A DNA stretch of 64,000 nt from positions 455,139,217 to 455,203,216 of the forward strand of contig OY856186.1 of assembly GCA_963693315.1 (NCBI GenBank). The letters are read 5' to 3'. The translations under genes were made by a program, and so were the position numbers. This document shows positions 45,736 to 59,640 of this stretch, in pieces; the stretch's first letter is position 1, and the number at the start of each line of letters is the position of its first letter. The stretch is from Diogma glabrata. Taxonomy: Eukaryota; Arthropoda; Insecta; Diptera; Cylindrotomidae. The notes beneath the pieces are model-generated. The model searched no databases and was not told the DNA's origin. It worked only from the letters and a program-made list of their open reading frames with translations.

Positions 45736-47324
45736 TTTAAAGTATAATGAAAACAGCAATGGAAACTAAAAAAATCTACTACCCGAAAAATCAAAACATA
45801 AATTGTAAAATGTTTTAAAAATTTCTTCCGATAAAAGTTCAGATCGTTGATAAAAATGTTATGTTCGAATACTTTCTTGAAAAGTGTATACCTAAGAATT
45901 TATATAAGCAACTAAAATAAAGTTACAAACGGTAAATCCGCAAGCGAAAATATTAAAGTTTTCCACATTGTATTTGAGCAACGTTTACGATGTTAACAAC
46001 TATACTGTTCGCAACTATACTGTTCCAGAATAAACAATAAAATGAACTTTCGATGTTATAGAAAAACCCGGGTTTTAGATGGTTTTGTAAAAATCAACAA
46101 AAACCCGGGTAACCGGTTTCGGTGTTAGCCGATTTGAAAGCCCTAATTTTGTAGTAACATTTTTATCAATAATCATCGGCACACCTGACTTTTTTTTGTA
46201 ACATCAAGGTTATAATGATTTTTGTTTTATATACTTGCACTCTATTTGCAATGTTTAAATAAGAAAAAAAATGAAACAAAAGGATTGCTATGTTTAGATT
46301 TTTCTTCTCTCATTTTTATTATAATGAAACGAAATATTAAAAATAGAAATGAAATATTTTAATACATGAACGTTTTCAGTTTTTTTTGCCTGTATTCTAA
46401 ATAGAAAAAAAAATACGGGTGGTTCTTACTTTTGTTTATGTTTTATAACTTGATGGAGGAACATAAAAAACGTTATGGGAAAATATGAGACAATCTGTTA
46501 TTAACTGGTTACGTTTTAAATTGTAAATGTATTGATTACAAACAATATGAATGACGAGCATCTGTTTCGTGCAATCAACTCTCTCTAGTTTAATTATTAT
46601 TTAAAATTATATATAGAAAATCTTTTGGCAATTTTTATTTTAGTTGTGTTTAGAACTTTAAACTAAAATTATATATATTTCAATCGATAAGTGAACATTG
46701 CATTTTTAGAGTAGTGTTAATTTTGTAAAAATGATAAAATGATAAAAATAATGTATATTATTTAATGATTATGTTTTATATTAAATTTATTAAATTAATT
46801 TATTGTTGAAATTGCCGTTTTTTTTTAAGTTTTCGTTCCTGTTAAAAATTTATTGTGCTAAAATAAAAATAATATAACTGAAAGAAAAAAATTAAATGTT
46901 TCAAACGATATGGCGGTTTGAGAAAGGCCAGATGACAAAAATTTATAAGGGCCCAACGTATATAAATGTGCATATTGGATTAATTGTGCGCACAATGTGT
47001 TCTGAAGGTTTTATACGTCCGCTATTGCTAATATTGGTACGTTAAACAGCTACGCTTGTAGCCTGAATATGAATGTTTGCTGAAAGGAATTTTTTTGACG
47101 TCCAATATAAATATTAACTGGAAATTGATGCAAGATAAGAATAGAATCAACACACTTTTTAAATAATCACTTCTCTCATTGTTGTTTTTTTTGTACTTTT
47201 TAGTTGCATGTTAGTTATAGTAAATTATTTTGTTTGTTCTTTTAGTCATGGTGGCTAAAATTAAATTATTTTACATTTGAGATTTTTTCCGTGTAACTCC
47301 GCATTTTAGTCCGTACATTCAGGT
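45736..47324. other. Unassigned AT-rich DNA with a CCCGGG palindrome
   Basis: AAAACCCGGGTTTT (46065-46078) and AAAAACCCGGGTAACCGG (46100) stand out against the AT-rich background and resemble ends of small insect DNA elements. Nothing else is recognised. Confidence 0.4.
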
Positions 47325-47400
47325 ATCATTTTAAAAACTTAAAAACCCTTGGATAAATAGATACCGTACGTATTCTGACGTTTCATCATCACAAGAACTT
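47325..47400 (+). repeat. Dispersed repeat, second copy of 33236-33300
   Basis: Contains the 22 bases CCTTGGATAAATAGATACCG+TA identical to the inverse of 33246-33267, with flanking similarity (TTTCATCATCACAAG). Confidence 0.65.
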
Positions 47401-47934
47401 ACGAGCATAATCTATAATTAAACAAAAATAAATTAGATAACTAATCTAGACAACCTTAAAGAAAGCCAATTTTTAAGATTCAGTTCTAAAGGTATTTTAT
47501 GATATTAGAGGGATGTTGCTGGATTTATCGGTGAATTGTACGTATTATCAAGTTGATACCACCCGCCCTCTTCGATTATCGAGTATGATTGATATAAAAA
47601 TTTGATAAAAAATCACACAGCTTATCACCTATAAGCTTGAAAAACAAAAGCGAAATTTCAAATAATTATATTTTTGTGTTTTGAGGAAATGAGAGTGTAG
47701 ATGGGTGGAAAAAAGCTTTTTTTTTACACAAATGGTTGTCATTTGGAACAGCACTTATTTTTTGTTTAATAAAATTTTTAGTGTAGACTTACAATATGTA
47801 TAATAACAATACAAAATAAATATTTTAAGACTTAGGTTCAACCATAACATGGTTTCTGAGAATTTGATAGACTTGAATTTGTGTTTTGTTTTAATATTTG
47901 TCTTGGCTAGTATTTTATCACTGGTTTCATCATG

Positions 47935-48025
47935 GCTTGTCATATCTCACTGATATTACCAGTGGTATGTGATATCTCACGTTAATTCATATGTTAATAG
48001 CAGGGACTAGAGTACGCGGATGTGT
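47935..48025 (+). repeat. Dispersed ~90-bp repeat, copy 2
   Basis: Relative, in opposite orientation, of 19425-19515: GTCATATCTCACTGATATTACC, GTGATATCTCACGTTAATTC, GAGTACGCGGATGTG in the same order. Confidence 0.7.
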
Positions 48026-50052
48026 TACACCCGTAGATCAAAACTTAAAAAAAAACAATTTAAGGTGAACGAGTTTTATTCACACTAGACCGACTCCATT
48101 GAGCTTTACACAAAATTTAATCATGTTTAAGAGGGTTTAACTTCTTGTCCGGTAGTACTTGTTTAATCATTGATATCTGTAGAGGAAAAACTAATACAAC
48201 AAACGAATAAGAAATGAAAAAACAAGTCTATTTGTTTTCTTTCTCTTCAATTAACTTCTTTCTGATAACAATTCTGATTCTATTTTTTAAACGGGGTTTT
48301 TATTCGAGTATAAAAATCAATATTGAAACCTTTCAGTATTGAAATATTTCTTCAAAACATAGCCGTTTACCCTATAATAACAGTAAGTACAACCAAACTA
48401 CGTATTTCAAATATCAAACCGTTCAAAAATCTTCTATCCCTATTGTTGTTTACTGTCACAACGTATACTTTCTAAACTTTTATTACTTAAGTCTATCGAT
48501 TTCCTTAATTCTTTTAATAGATACAACAAGTACTTCTCAAAAATCTCCCCCACCCAAAAGTCATATATTTACACACTCGTACATTATTTACTTAAATATA
48601 AAAAAAAGTTTAGGTGAAAATATTCGAAAATTAAATTTTAAGGGGTTGCGTAGACGTACGCCATCACACCGCCCTCATTTTCTCATTTAACAAAAAAAAA
48701 AATGAAAATTCATTTCGAAAAGTATTTAAATATAATTTACATAAAAAAGAATTACGAGAGTTAAGTATTAAATGTTATTTAGAATTAAATAACGAAACGA
48801 AAAGTATCCAAAATATATTATAACATGAGAGGGTTTAAGCAACAAGCAAGTTATGTTATCTATATATTTGCTTGCTATTAAGGTTGAGATTGGTTTTGAA
48901 CTTTTTTTTTTTAATGTTTTCGTTTTTCTTTGGAAATTGATTTTCTTTTTTAATGGGATAAATGGATTATTATACAATTTTTTTTATTATATAAAATTGT
49001 AGAAGATTGTGTAAAATTTATGTTAAATCTGCGAGTTATATAAAACGGAAAATATTTTGAATATATTATTAAGAAATATTCTATAACAAGAAATCGGAAA
49101 ATGTTGAATTTTAATGGAATAAAACCTTTAGTATAATCTTAATTGAGATCATACGAAAAACAAACTTTTTGGTAATATGATACTAAGTTGTAAAATTCCA
49201 ACGAATACCTAAGCAATAATAAAATTCGATACTTTCCCTTAATCTCTTTTGATAAGTTTCATAATAAAAAATTTACATATCTCATGTCATTGTTCAATAA
49301 TTCATTCTATAAAGTCAAGTTTACTAATGATGACGATGATAACAAAGAATCATACTTAAATTTATTGTAATCATAAACAAATTTCAAATCATCTTTCATC
49401 AAATTCAAAATACAAAAGCTTTAAACATTAAAAAATAAAATTACATCATTAAAGCAATTGTTCTACACTAAAAAAAAAATTTCTTAAAACCAAAACTATC
49501 AATCATGCTATAAACTAATAAAATAATAAATTAATTCTACACAAAAATAAAATTCTATTTATAAAAATTTACAAAATTCTTTGGAGGATAATTTTCTAAA
49601 ATTTCTCAAAAATTATAATAAAAAAATTACTTTTAAGCAATAAAAGCTTTAGAAATTTTATAACTATGCTTGTAGAAACGAAAAGTTTAATTAAAAGTTT
49701 ATTTGTGGCTACAAAATTTTTTCACCAAAGCAAAAAAAATACGTTTGGTGTCTGTCGTTCAATAATTTATTTAAGTTTAACTACAAGTAAAAGTTTTTTC
49801 TCATAGTTTTGTGTAATGATATGTAATGAGAACTGTTTTTTGGAAAGTTGTGGCTGCTAGACATAGACAGTAACAATAAAAAATTGGATTATGAATGTTA
49901 AACTTTTGATCAATTCAGAGTATCTAACATTTTTTTTTATTGTATTCTAACCAAATACAACACCATAAAATTTGTAACGAAGCGTTATCCAATCTTCGTA
50001 ATTTAGAGTCGCTGTACTTCCTAATACGCACTAATCTGTGAACTAAGTTCAA
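48026..50052. other. AT-rich DNA, nothing recognised
   Basis: Poly(A)/(T) runs and simple sequence; no supported gene. Confidence 0.5.
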
Positions 50053-51330
50053 TACTAGGTCATTCAATAAGTCCGTAGGATGACACATAGATGGCGTTAC
50101 TAGAATTTTTCCATATGATTTTTATTTAGTACTAACCTTCAAACGATACGTGTATAAATTTGACAGCAATCTGACTATTTATTCGTGAGTTATAGCATTT
50201 TGTGTGAAGCAACTTTTGTTTTTGAAAAAAAATGGAAAAAATTGAATTTCGAATTTTAATAAAGCATTGCCTTTTGATGAAAAAAAATACAGTGGAAACC
50301 AAACAATGGCTTGATAAACATTATCCAAACTCTGCTCCATCGAGACAAATGGTAGAGAAGTGGATGGCTGAATTTAAATGTGGTCGTACCAGCACAAAAG
50401 ATGCAGAGCGCAGTGGACGCCAAAATGAGGCTGTTATTCCAGAAAACATAAAAAAAATCCACAAATTGGTTATGAACGATTGAAGGTGCACGAAATAGCT
50501 GACATTGTAAAGGTAGCAGATGGTAGTGTTTTTACCATTTTACATGAACATTTGGGTATGCGAAAGCTCTGTGCAAATTGGGTGCCGCGTGAGCTCACAG
50601 TCGACCAAAAACAACAACGAATCGATGCTTCGGAGGAGTCTTTGGCACTGTTAAACCGCAATAAAAGGGAATTCTATCGTAGATATGTGACAATGGATGA
50701 GACATGGCTTCACAATTACGCACCAGAATCCAAAAGACAGTCAGCTGAGTGGACAGCAGTCGACGAACCGAATCCAAAGCGAGCAAAGACGCAACAGTCG
50801 GCCGGTAAGGTGATGGCGTCTGTATTTTGGGATACGAACGGAATAATATTCATCGACTATCTCCAAAAAGGAACCACCATCAACAGCGAGTATTACTGTG
50901 AACTTTTGGATCGATTGAAGGCTGAAATCGCAAAGAAACGGCCACATTTGCAAAAGAAAAAAGTGTTGTTTCACCAAGATAATGCACCGTGTCACAGATC
51001 GATGAAAACGATGGCAAAATTGAATGAATTGGGCTTTGAATTGCTTACCCACCCACCATATTCTCCAGATTTAGCCCCCAGCGACTTTTTCCTGTTTTCA
51101 GATCTCAAGAGAATGCTTGCTGGAAAGAAATTTAAGTCCAATGATGAAGTAATCGCTGAAACTGAGGCCTATTTTGACGAGAAAGAGAAATCGTACTATA
51201 AAAGTGGTATAGAAAAGTTGGAAAATCGCTATACTCGTTGTATCGCCCTCGAAGGCGAAAAAAAAATCGAGTTTTGTCAAAATGTTGTTTTTTTCTTACT
51301 TATCCTACGGACTTATTGAACGACCTGTTA
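50053..51330 (+). mobile_element. mariner-family DNA transposon
   Basis: Terminal inverted repeats: AGGTCATTCAATAAGTCCGT from 50057, and the inverse of ACGGACTTATTGAACGACCT ending at 51326. TA dinucleotides at 50053-50054 and 51329-51330 fit the mariner target duplication. The ~1.27-kb size is normal for the family, and the inside encodes a DD34D transposase. Copies of this TIR type resemble the mellifera group from memory; that subfamily call is tentative. Confidence 0.93.
50232..51319 (+). pseudogene. mariner transposase (DD34D), single frameshift
   Basis: ATG at 50232. The first 83 codons hold the DNA-binding helix-turn-helix region (FRILIKHCLLMKKN; SRQMVEKWMAEFKCGRTSTK; DAERSGRQ). The frame ends at a TGA at 50481-50483, where related proteins have an Arg-Arg-Leu-Lys sequence: about seven bases appear lost between two GAT triplets. 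The rest is open from 50480 to 51319: WVPREL (34-39 of this part), first Asp in MDETW (73), second in HQDNAPCH (167), third in YSPDLAPSD (202), with exactly 34 residues between the last two. The total of ~345 codons is the usual length. The last codons and stop lie within the right TIR. The catalytic triad is intact; the frameshift between the DNA-binding and catalytic domains is the only lesion seen. Confidence 0.93.
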
Positions 51331-52420
51331 TATTACTTCGTGTTTGTCAATAACTTTTGAGATTGTTGTTTTACTCTTTATTTTGAACTCAATTTCTTAC
51401 ATTCGATTCAAATCGTCTTTTGCATAATTTTTTTCAGTTTGATACGAGTTAGTTGTGCAAACTCTTTTGGTGGGTACAATAATTAACGATGAAAAAAAGT
51501 TTCCCAAGAAACAAACTTATCGTTTTGTTATTGTTGGAAAACGGCCGTTAAATTACTATAAATAGAAGTCGCGAGTTGGCTTCTCGCTCTTAGTCTTGAA
51601 TTATTATCCCATTGGAATGATATTCGAGCTATCAAAAAACTTATATTGATTTTGTGTAAAACGTGGAAAGAAAAGAAAGGAAATTTTTATTCACGTTATG
51701 CTTTTTTTCTTAAAAAAAAAATTAAAATTAGCCCCTAAAAATAGTGCTACGTGGATTTAAAAATTGTTTTAATGTAAGATAGATAATCAAATCCACAGAA
51801 AAAAACATAATTTATATGTTTGTAAACTAATTTATTGAATTGTCTTTGTGAGTCCAAAAATAAAATAGATTTTATTTGTGTGCATGCTTAAATTATTTAA
51901 CTTATTTGAAACGTGAAACAAAACAAAACAAACATTTTGATCATATGTTTGCGTTCTAACTTAATTAATTTATTCTAATTAAAAAAAAACGAGAAATAAG
52001 CAATAAAATTAGATTATTTGTGAATATATTAACTTATCGAGTAGAATTAATATAAAAAGTGTTATGTTTTGAACCAAATAAAATTTACAATTTTGATGTA
52101 CGTAAGTTATATGCTTTGTTTATTAACATTAAATTCCTATGCACGAACCTAGTAGAATTTCATTGAGATCACGTATGAAGCGGTACTTTAAGGTCATGAT
52201 CGAGCAATTTTCTAAAAGCAACCGTATTTGTTCATCCGGTTCGAAGGTCGATCATACAAATATCTACGACCTTGAAGCTATGTAATTAATTCTTTAATGG
52301 TTGCGGAGAATTAATGTACATTTTTTTTTGAGTGAAGTTTTGGGATATAACCGGTATTGGAATTGAAATATTCGGGTCGGATTGCATCTAATGATAAAAT
52401 AATTTAACTATTCAACCAAT
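51331..52420. other. Unassigned DNA downstream of mariner
   Basis: Apart from the promoter-like block at 51540-51620, nothing is recognised. Confidence 0.45.
51540..51620 (+). promoter_or_regulatory. Candidate TATA/initiator core promoter
   Basis: TTAAATTACTATAAATAGAAG followed ~29 nt later by CTCGCTCTTAGTCTTG, aligning with 24070-24130. Preceded by ACGGCCGTTAAA. Likely a solo LTR or dead promoter of the same family; no gene follows. Confidence 0.4.
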
Positions 52421-52560
52421 ACTGCGATCCACCTCAAGGGCTGTGTCATATACCGTAAATTAGTATAACCTTTCGACGATTTCTGTAATCTACCGCATAG
52501 GGTATGACATATACCATTAAATTACAAAATTCTCGTCAATCCCCAAAATCTGATGACAAT
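52421..52560. repeat. Worn tandem duplication (~65-75 bp)
   Basis: CCACCTCAAGGGCTGTGTCATATACCGTAAATTA near 52430 and CTACCGCATAGGGTATGACATATACCATTAAATTA near 52492 are diverged copies, each followed by a CGACGATTT or CTCGTCAAT block. Confidence 0.65.
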
Positions 52561-52633
52561 TCAACATCACCGGTTCCAAATTTAAAGATCTCAACTCTGT
52601 GGAAATCTGATTGGAGTTTGTGTTGGTTTTTTT

Positions 52634-53100
<467 letters not shown>

Positions 53101-53735
53101 CAAATTAAATTTTTTTTATCAATGACGAGATTTTTTTTATTGGGTTATTGAATGAACTAAAACGTTCTCAAAACTGGAAATTAAACGAAATTTTAATTCG
53201 TCAATTTTTATTAAAGCTAAAAAGTATGTTGTTATCTTACCATGCACAATCTAAGTGATACTATTAATTTGATATAAGTGGTGGATAATCTAAAGCTCTA
53301 GAAATACATAAGGCCTGTAAAACGTACGCAATAATTTCGGATACATATTGTAAAAACAAAATATTATGGATAAAATCCTAAAGAGGAAAAAAAAAAAGAT
53401 GATAAAAATTACAGGGATGGTTTATGAATATTTGACCAATCAAATGATTTGGTTTAACGTAAATTTGATGATGGCAGGAAAAACCAAGTTCGTGAATTGG
53501 CCGTAACGAGTGGGATAGCAAAAGAAGATAATGCGGATGAAGCAGAATATCTTCTTTCTGATGTTGTCATATAGATATTTAGTCCAATTATTGTATCACG
53601 ACGTATAATGTTTTGGTCAATTCGAGAATTCTTTAACAGAAGTTTATCCGTGTTTAGCGTGATGATTTTTGTTTGTCGGGTTTACTTTTATTTTTAGTTC
53701 TCTTGCCGACTCATGTGCTATCGCCAGTTTAAGAA
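53101..53735. other. AT-rich DNA, nothing recognised
   Basis: No supported feature. Confidence 0.45.
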
Positions 53736-55130
53736 TTAGATGTGTGTAGATGGGTATGTAGGGGTATGAATGTGTGCGAGTATGTAGGTGTATGGGCGTG
53801 AGCGTATGTAGGTGTATGAGGTGCGAGAGCGTGTGGATGTATGAGTGTATGAGGTGCGAGAGCGTGTGAATGTGTGAGTGAATGTGGGACTGGGCGGGGT
53901 GATCGCGTTTTCTTTCACGAATGGGAGTCGCCAGAGTCTCATTCTTTCCCTTGCTTCATTATTTAATTTGTCCTTATCAAGAGACACGCGTACTATTGTT
54001 CATTTGTGCTGAAGCAGCAGAACTTCCTTCTCGACCCCATAGATTGCAGCTAGTTTGGGGCTCTAAATAAATCTCGCTTGGTACGCGTCTTGCTATGCCA
54101 CTTCATTGATTTTATCAATGAAGCAGCGCTTCATTACAAATTATATCTTCTTCAACTAACAAAAGAAAGTTGTTCAGCGGTTCTATGATGAAGAAATCTT
54201 GATTTAAAATCGGCTTTTAAAAATATAAAACTACTCCTATTGCTCCAGCAAATTAAGCAGAAAATCTTTTTGTTTAGCGGAAACGCTTCTTTTCAATAGT
54301 TACAGTTTTTGTTTACCAAAATTTACAACCAAATGTATTAAGTTTCACATAATGTATTAAGTTTCATCAAACTCAAACGACACGAGCAAAAGTTAATTTA
54401 AATAATTTTTAAATAACTAAAAAGAAGAAATTTGAGAACCTTTGACCTTTTAGTTAAGTTTTTACAAAAAGCTTTGAGAACTATGGGAAACCACATGAAA
54501 AGCTAATGCTTTAGTTTAATCAATATCAAATGGGATCGCAAAAAATTGAAATCTTAAATAAACAAATGCTTGAAATGGTCATCACCTATTTTTCCATTTA
54601 CGCTCTTAAATTTTTCAGATCACTGCCTCCAACCACAGAATTTAAAAACAAAATATTTTCAATATCGGCACTGTAGTATTCCTCTTCGTCGCACATTATG
54701 ACCGGGAGACAGACAACCTTTTTTTGCTAATTTAGACCCTTGTAATGAAGCGCTGCTTCAGTATTGAAACACCGAAGTGGCATAGCAGTTCGCGTACCTA
54801 GCGAGATTATTTTTTTGCCCCTGACTAGTTACAGCCCATGGGATCGAGAGAAGAATATCTGCTACTCCAGCACAAATAGCTGTGGTGTACGCGTAACATG
54901 AGATAATATTGGATATGAGAGAAAGCAAGGGAATCAACTAGACTCTGGCGACCCCTGTATGAGAAAGAACCACGATCACCACGTCTAACCCCATAATTTT
55001 AATCCAGTCACGCACTCACGCACTTCATTCACTCTCACACATACACACCATCCATATCTCCATACACTCACTCACATACACACGCACGTACATCCATTCA
55101 CACACCTCATCATCCACGCACATCTTCAGG
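53736..55130. mobile_element. Inverted pair of module A with CA/TG tracts
   Basis: Left arm 53736-54140 (minus) and right arm 54738-55130 (plus) are inverted relatives. The outermost parts are TG/CA tracts. Then come GTCGCCAGAGTCTC, GCACAAAT, TGCTATGCCACTTC and, innermost, the pair TGAAGCAGCGCTTCATTACAA (54119) and TTGTAATGAAGCGCTGCTTCA (54738). The ~600-bp spacer is AT-rich and codes for nothing recognisable. A foldback arrangement of a non-autonomous element, or two copies inserted head to head, would give this. Confidence 0.75.
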
Positions 55131-56099
55131 CATGCAAACTCACAGTGATTTAATGAATTGCGACCCCAAGATCGTAGATATTCATGGTTGGGTACTTATG
55201 TAATTTTAGTACACAGGATTGGGATTTTCGGTTTAACATGATTGTTCTTAAAATTCTGAAAATGGGTGTTATTTGTAATTAATCCAAGTTCATCCGGGGA
55301 AAATTCAGTCATTGTTATGATTTGTCATTGCTTATATATTGGTCATTGTTATAATATTCATTGTTAAGGCAAACTTTATATTTTATTATGTATGTTGTAC
55401 CTCAATAACCGTACCCTACCACAACTGTCAATATCAGGCAACCAGTTATCTTTTATTTTTATCAAAATGCCTTAAGGTACAACAGGAACGTAACAATCAT
55501 ATCGATAGATATTTATATGGTTGAAAATTTCCCAGCTGAATTCAAAATAAAAATTTCATATAATAATTTTGACACCCACAATTATAAACGGAAAATGAAT
55601 AACAGTCTAAGCCAAAGTAAACTGAAAATTCTTTTCTTTTTGGTGGTTCAAATATCGAAATTCGGCAATGTGTTTATAGCCAATGATAAGTTAAGTCACA
55701 TCTAAAATTCCAATTCGTGTTTGGGGCTGCTTCTGTTTAGATTAGATTAGATTAGATAGTCAAAAGAAATTAACTAGGAAAATTAAAACTTTTAGGCTGA
55801 CAACGATGCGCAGAAATGTTTCGTAGTGACTTGGTACAACCCCATCCATATCAGTACCATACTGTCTGACGTGACGTACGCGTTTATAAAAGTATACAAA
55901 CCTGCACAACTTCATCAAATACAGTTGTTCCACGTCCAATATGATCCAATCTCCGTTTTAACAATTCCACTAAAATATCCGAGCATCCATATCTACAGGC
56001 AGACGAGGCAGTCTTCAATTCATTTTTATTAATATTACCAGAATTATCAATACCCGATGGTCTAAACCAGGTCGTCAACATTTTTATATAAATGAAGTA
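55131..56099. other. Unassigned DNA
   Basis: Short frames at 55339-55705 and 55826-56032 show no motif. GATTAGATTAGATTAGA at 55739 is a small simple repeat. Confidence 0.45.
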
Positions 56100-56290
56100 T
56101 AATATTGACCTTGATTCACGTACATGCATCACATGAACCCTCTCACACACTCACACTCATATACACACTTATCCACACTCATTCATACCTTCAATTTAAA
56201 ATAAAAATAAGATAACACTCACCCTATGGTGCGGCAGATCCCATTCCTCCTTGTGCTCCTATTAGCAGGTCATCAGTAGTATATTACTCA
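56100..56290 (-). repeat. Dispersed repeat module B
   Basis: Minus strand: GGAGCACAAGGAGGAATGGGATCTGCCGCACCATAGGGTGAGTG then ATTTTTATTTT and a GTGTGTGAGTG tract. Closest to the copy at 12560-12800. Confidence 0.45.
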
Positions 56291-56829
56291 TATCAAGAAA
56301 TCAGAAATCAGTGGTTGTTCCAGTATTGGCGCGGAGCCTTCTTCCATAAAAATGTGTAACGTATGAGAATATGAAGCGGTCTAGTTATTATTGTAGAGCT
56401 GGAGTTGAATAAACCAAAAGATTGTACAACACATCCAAGGTTGTGGTGGATTCAATGGCACCCGTCTATGTTATATTTCATACTAGTAGAGCGACTTGAC
56501 CATTCTTCCACTTAAACAGCAATTAAGTGCAATTTAAATTTAATTGACTACTATCCCCAATTACTATTCTTTTTGTTTTCCTTGTTTTTTTTTTAACTTA
56601 AAATTTTGCTTTTCTGAACGTGATACTAATGGCGTATGACCAGAGGTTATAATCAAATGTACGCTATCAAGCGCGTAGCTGACTCACAAATGCCGTGCTG
56701 CGACATGGAACAACAAGAATCAAAAGAAAACCAAATCTTTCCTATATATTATATATGGATTTTCTAACCATTCACAAATTTTACTAAGTACGTCGGTTTA
56801 ACGTCATATGACCAACACTGAATTAATCT
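56291..56829. other. Unassigned DNA
   Basis: No supported feature. Confidence 0.45.
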
Positions 56830-57375
56830 TGCCTTAGAACACAGAATTTTGATTTAATAATATTTATTTGCTATACAGTTCGTAAATTTTATCATGCACG
56901 AAAACAGAATTTTGGTTTTATAACCTTTATCTAATATATACCGTTAATGAATTTTGAACTATGAACATAAACTCTTGATCTTTTTACACTATACAATTGA
57001 TATTATGCTAATAATAAATTAATAAATTTTTCTCTAGAAACACTGAATTTTGTTTTGTAACATGTATCTACTATATACAATTAATGAATTTTTTTATGAA
57101 AGTAACATATAGATTCTGTACAATTCATGTACCCTTAGGCTATCGCTATTTAATAAAATTTTTCTAGTATCACAGAATTGGGTTTTGTAAAATTTATATA
57201 ATCCACCGTAACACAAAAAAAATTTGAACCGGGAACATAGAATATTGTTCTTTTTCTATTCCATCCAATTGATGGTGGGCGAACAACAATTAAATAACTG
57301 TTCGTAGAAATACTGAATTTTGTTTTATGACATTTATGTAATACACAGTTAATGAAATTCTATGACCGCAAACTA
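56830..57375. repeat. Worn tandem repeat, unit ~65/130 bp
   Basis: Variants of CACNGAATTTTGNTTTTNTAACATTTAT recur near 56840, 56904, 57040, 57170 and 57307, each followed by a TATAC-AGTTAATGAATTTT-like block. Copies differ by many substitutions, so this is an old array. Confidence 0.75.
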
Positions 57376-58300
57376 ATGCTCCGAGATTTTTATCCCAAAA
57401 TTATGATTTTAACAAACACGAAATCATTTCACTATTGCCGTGATGCGGCCTTAAAACAAGAAAATTCCTTATAATTGATTTTTATGGACTTACGGACTAT
57501 CCTTCTATGGTTCACCTTCATTTATTCGGCACGAACGTATTGTTCCGATCAATAACACCAAATCCATTCAATGTTTCCTGTCCATCGCTCTCTCTGGAAA
57601 GTCATTTATTCTTGAACAGCAATGAATTTTAGCCACACGTCAGCTCAAAAAAAATTAGATGTCAAAAAAAACCAATGAATGCAATCAGACAAAAAATCAA
57701 ATGCAAGGATAAAAATAGACTAAAAGTCACAATAGACTAAGAAAAATAAGAGGGCGAGGCTTGCTATCAACTACTATTTATATGCAGTCAATAACGAATC
57801 GATAAGCTAGTTTTTTGGGGAAATTTTATTTTCGTTTTTTCGCTAGTTATTATACCCATTAAGGAGTAGGACTGCTAGTTTGTAATAGAAATTGGAAATG
57901 ATTTAAAAAGAAAACATTGTTTACGAAACAATTGAACGAATAATATATGTAAACAGTGCGGTTATGGATCAACGATAATACACAACCGTCTTCTGACAAT
58001 TATATAGCGATTAATGATTACAACTAAGAACAGGAAATCGTATTGAAAACAAATATTATTAATTGATAGACAATTGGAGGAAATCCACCTGAAAATAAGC
58101 GGAAGTATGAATACAAATTGAGCAAAGGAAATTACATTGGAGAAATATCACACAACTGTTTAATAGTGATTAACGATCACAACTTGAACAAAGAATATTA
58201 CAATGGGAAACACAACCCTACCCTCCCAGAACAATAAATTTTTGTAGCGGAAACTATAACAAATGATGACTATGGATTGATTATAAGAAAATATTTAAAA
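57376..58300. other. Unassigned DNA
   Basis: No gene or repeat could be supported. Confidence 0.45.
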
Positions 58301-58304
58301 TAAA

Positions 58305-59640
58305 AAAAAGTCCAAGCGACACGTATATCTGCTAGAAATAGGTAGATTTCGAGATCAGACAGTTTTGTGTGCCACTAGAATCTAATGTATCAGATTAGTT
58401 TAAACAACACAAACTAATTTCAAACAATCGTTTAAAATGAAAATTAGCTACATATAAGCAAAACTATATCTATCCAATTTTGCAACAAACAAATATCAAA
58501 TCTACCACAGAATATGTGTGTGACAATTTATGACATAAATCTACCCAATATCATATGTCGTCCAATTACTGCAAAATATCAAAATAGTTTATTTCTAAGG
58601 AAAAAATTAATTTCTTCTATTCAAACCTTTTTATTTTTTTTTTTTCATTGACTGTTATAAGGTTTTTAAAAATTGTAATTTTGGATTGTTGCAAACTTTT
58701 TTGTTGAAGCCAACAAGTCAAACATTTCTAACTGCAGAGGTTTATATTTATAAGAAACGGATTAAAATGTTTCAACAGATTCTAAATTTATGAAGTTTTT
58801 AAAAATATTAGTATCCAAACGGCCGTTATAACGGATTAAAAAAACGAATTTTTTTTCTAGTATAAAGCCTCTAGTTATTTAACCATGAGTCAAATTTTTC
58901 TGATTTACGAACTTGTCCAAGATATTAAAAAAACACACATGTTTACGGAAGGCTTTTTGATCTGGCTCCACAATTGCGACCGTGAGAGTGTCGGTTGATT
59001 CAAGCGCATTTTGTGTTTTACAAGCTTTTTTGTTGGAGCCGCTCACTCAGAAACCTCCAACTGCAGAGGTCTCTTTTTTGAAAGAAACTGATTAAAAAGG
59101 TTTTAGAGATTCTAAATTTATGAAGTTTTTAAAAATATTAGAATCTAAACAGAGTTTTTTTCTAGTATAAAGCATCTAGTTTCTTAACCATGTGTCGGAT
59201 TTGGCTGATTTACGAACTTGTCCAAGATATTAATAAAACGCACGTTTTTCGCAAAGGTTTTTTTGATCTGGCCTTACAAATGCGACCATGAGAGTGCCGG
59301 TTGTTTAAAAAAAAAAAATTTTTTGCAAACTTTTTTGTTGGAGCCGCTCACTGAGGAACCTCTATTTGCAGAGGTCTATTTTTAAACCAAATTGATAAAA
59401 AAGATTCGAAAGATTTTAAATTTGTTTAATTTTTTGAAATAATAGTATCCAAACGGCCGTTATAACGGTTTGAAAAAATCAATTTTTTTTTTAGAAAAAA
59501 GGCTCTAGTTCCATAACCACATGTTGGATTTTGCTGATTCACGAAATTGTTTGAGATATTAATAGAACACACATGTACAAAAAATTTTTTTGATCTACCT
59601 CAACAAATGCGACCGTGAGAGTGCCGGTCGTTTTCGTTAT
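58305..59640 (-). mobile_element. Dispersed element with ~325-bp tandem units (copy 2, inverted)
   Basis: Reverse-strand counterpart of 27638-28993: it starts at GTCCAAGCGACACGTATATC (58310) and ends at GTGCCGGTCGTTTTCGTTAT (59640). GAGAGTG(C/T)CGGT marks three unit ends at about 58985, 59290 and 59617. A block including the GGCCGTTATAACGG palindrome is missing from the middle unit near 59150. The surrounding sequences differ from those of copy 1, so the homology ends at the element edges. No coding capacity is recognised. Confidence 0.85.

Noticed and set aside
55884..56150. 88-codon minus-strand frame with Cys and Arg clusters
   Set aside because: No domain is recognisable and the 5' part lies in a TG tract, so coding is not supported.
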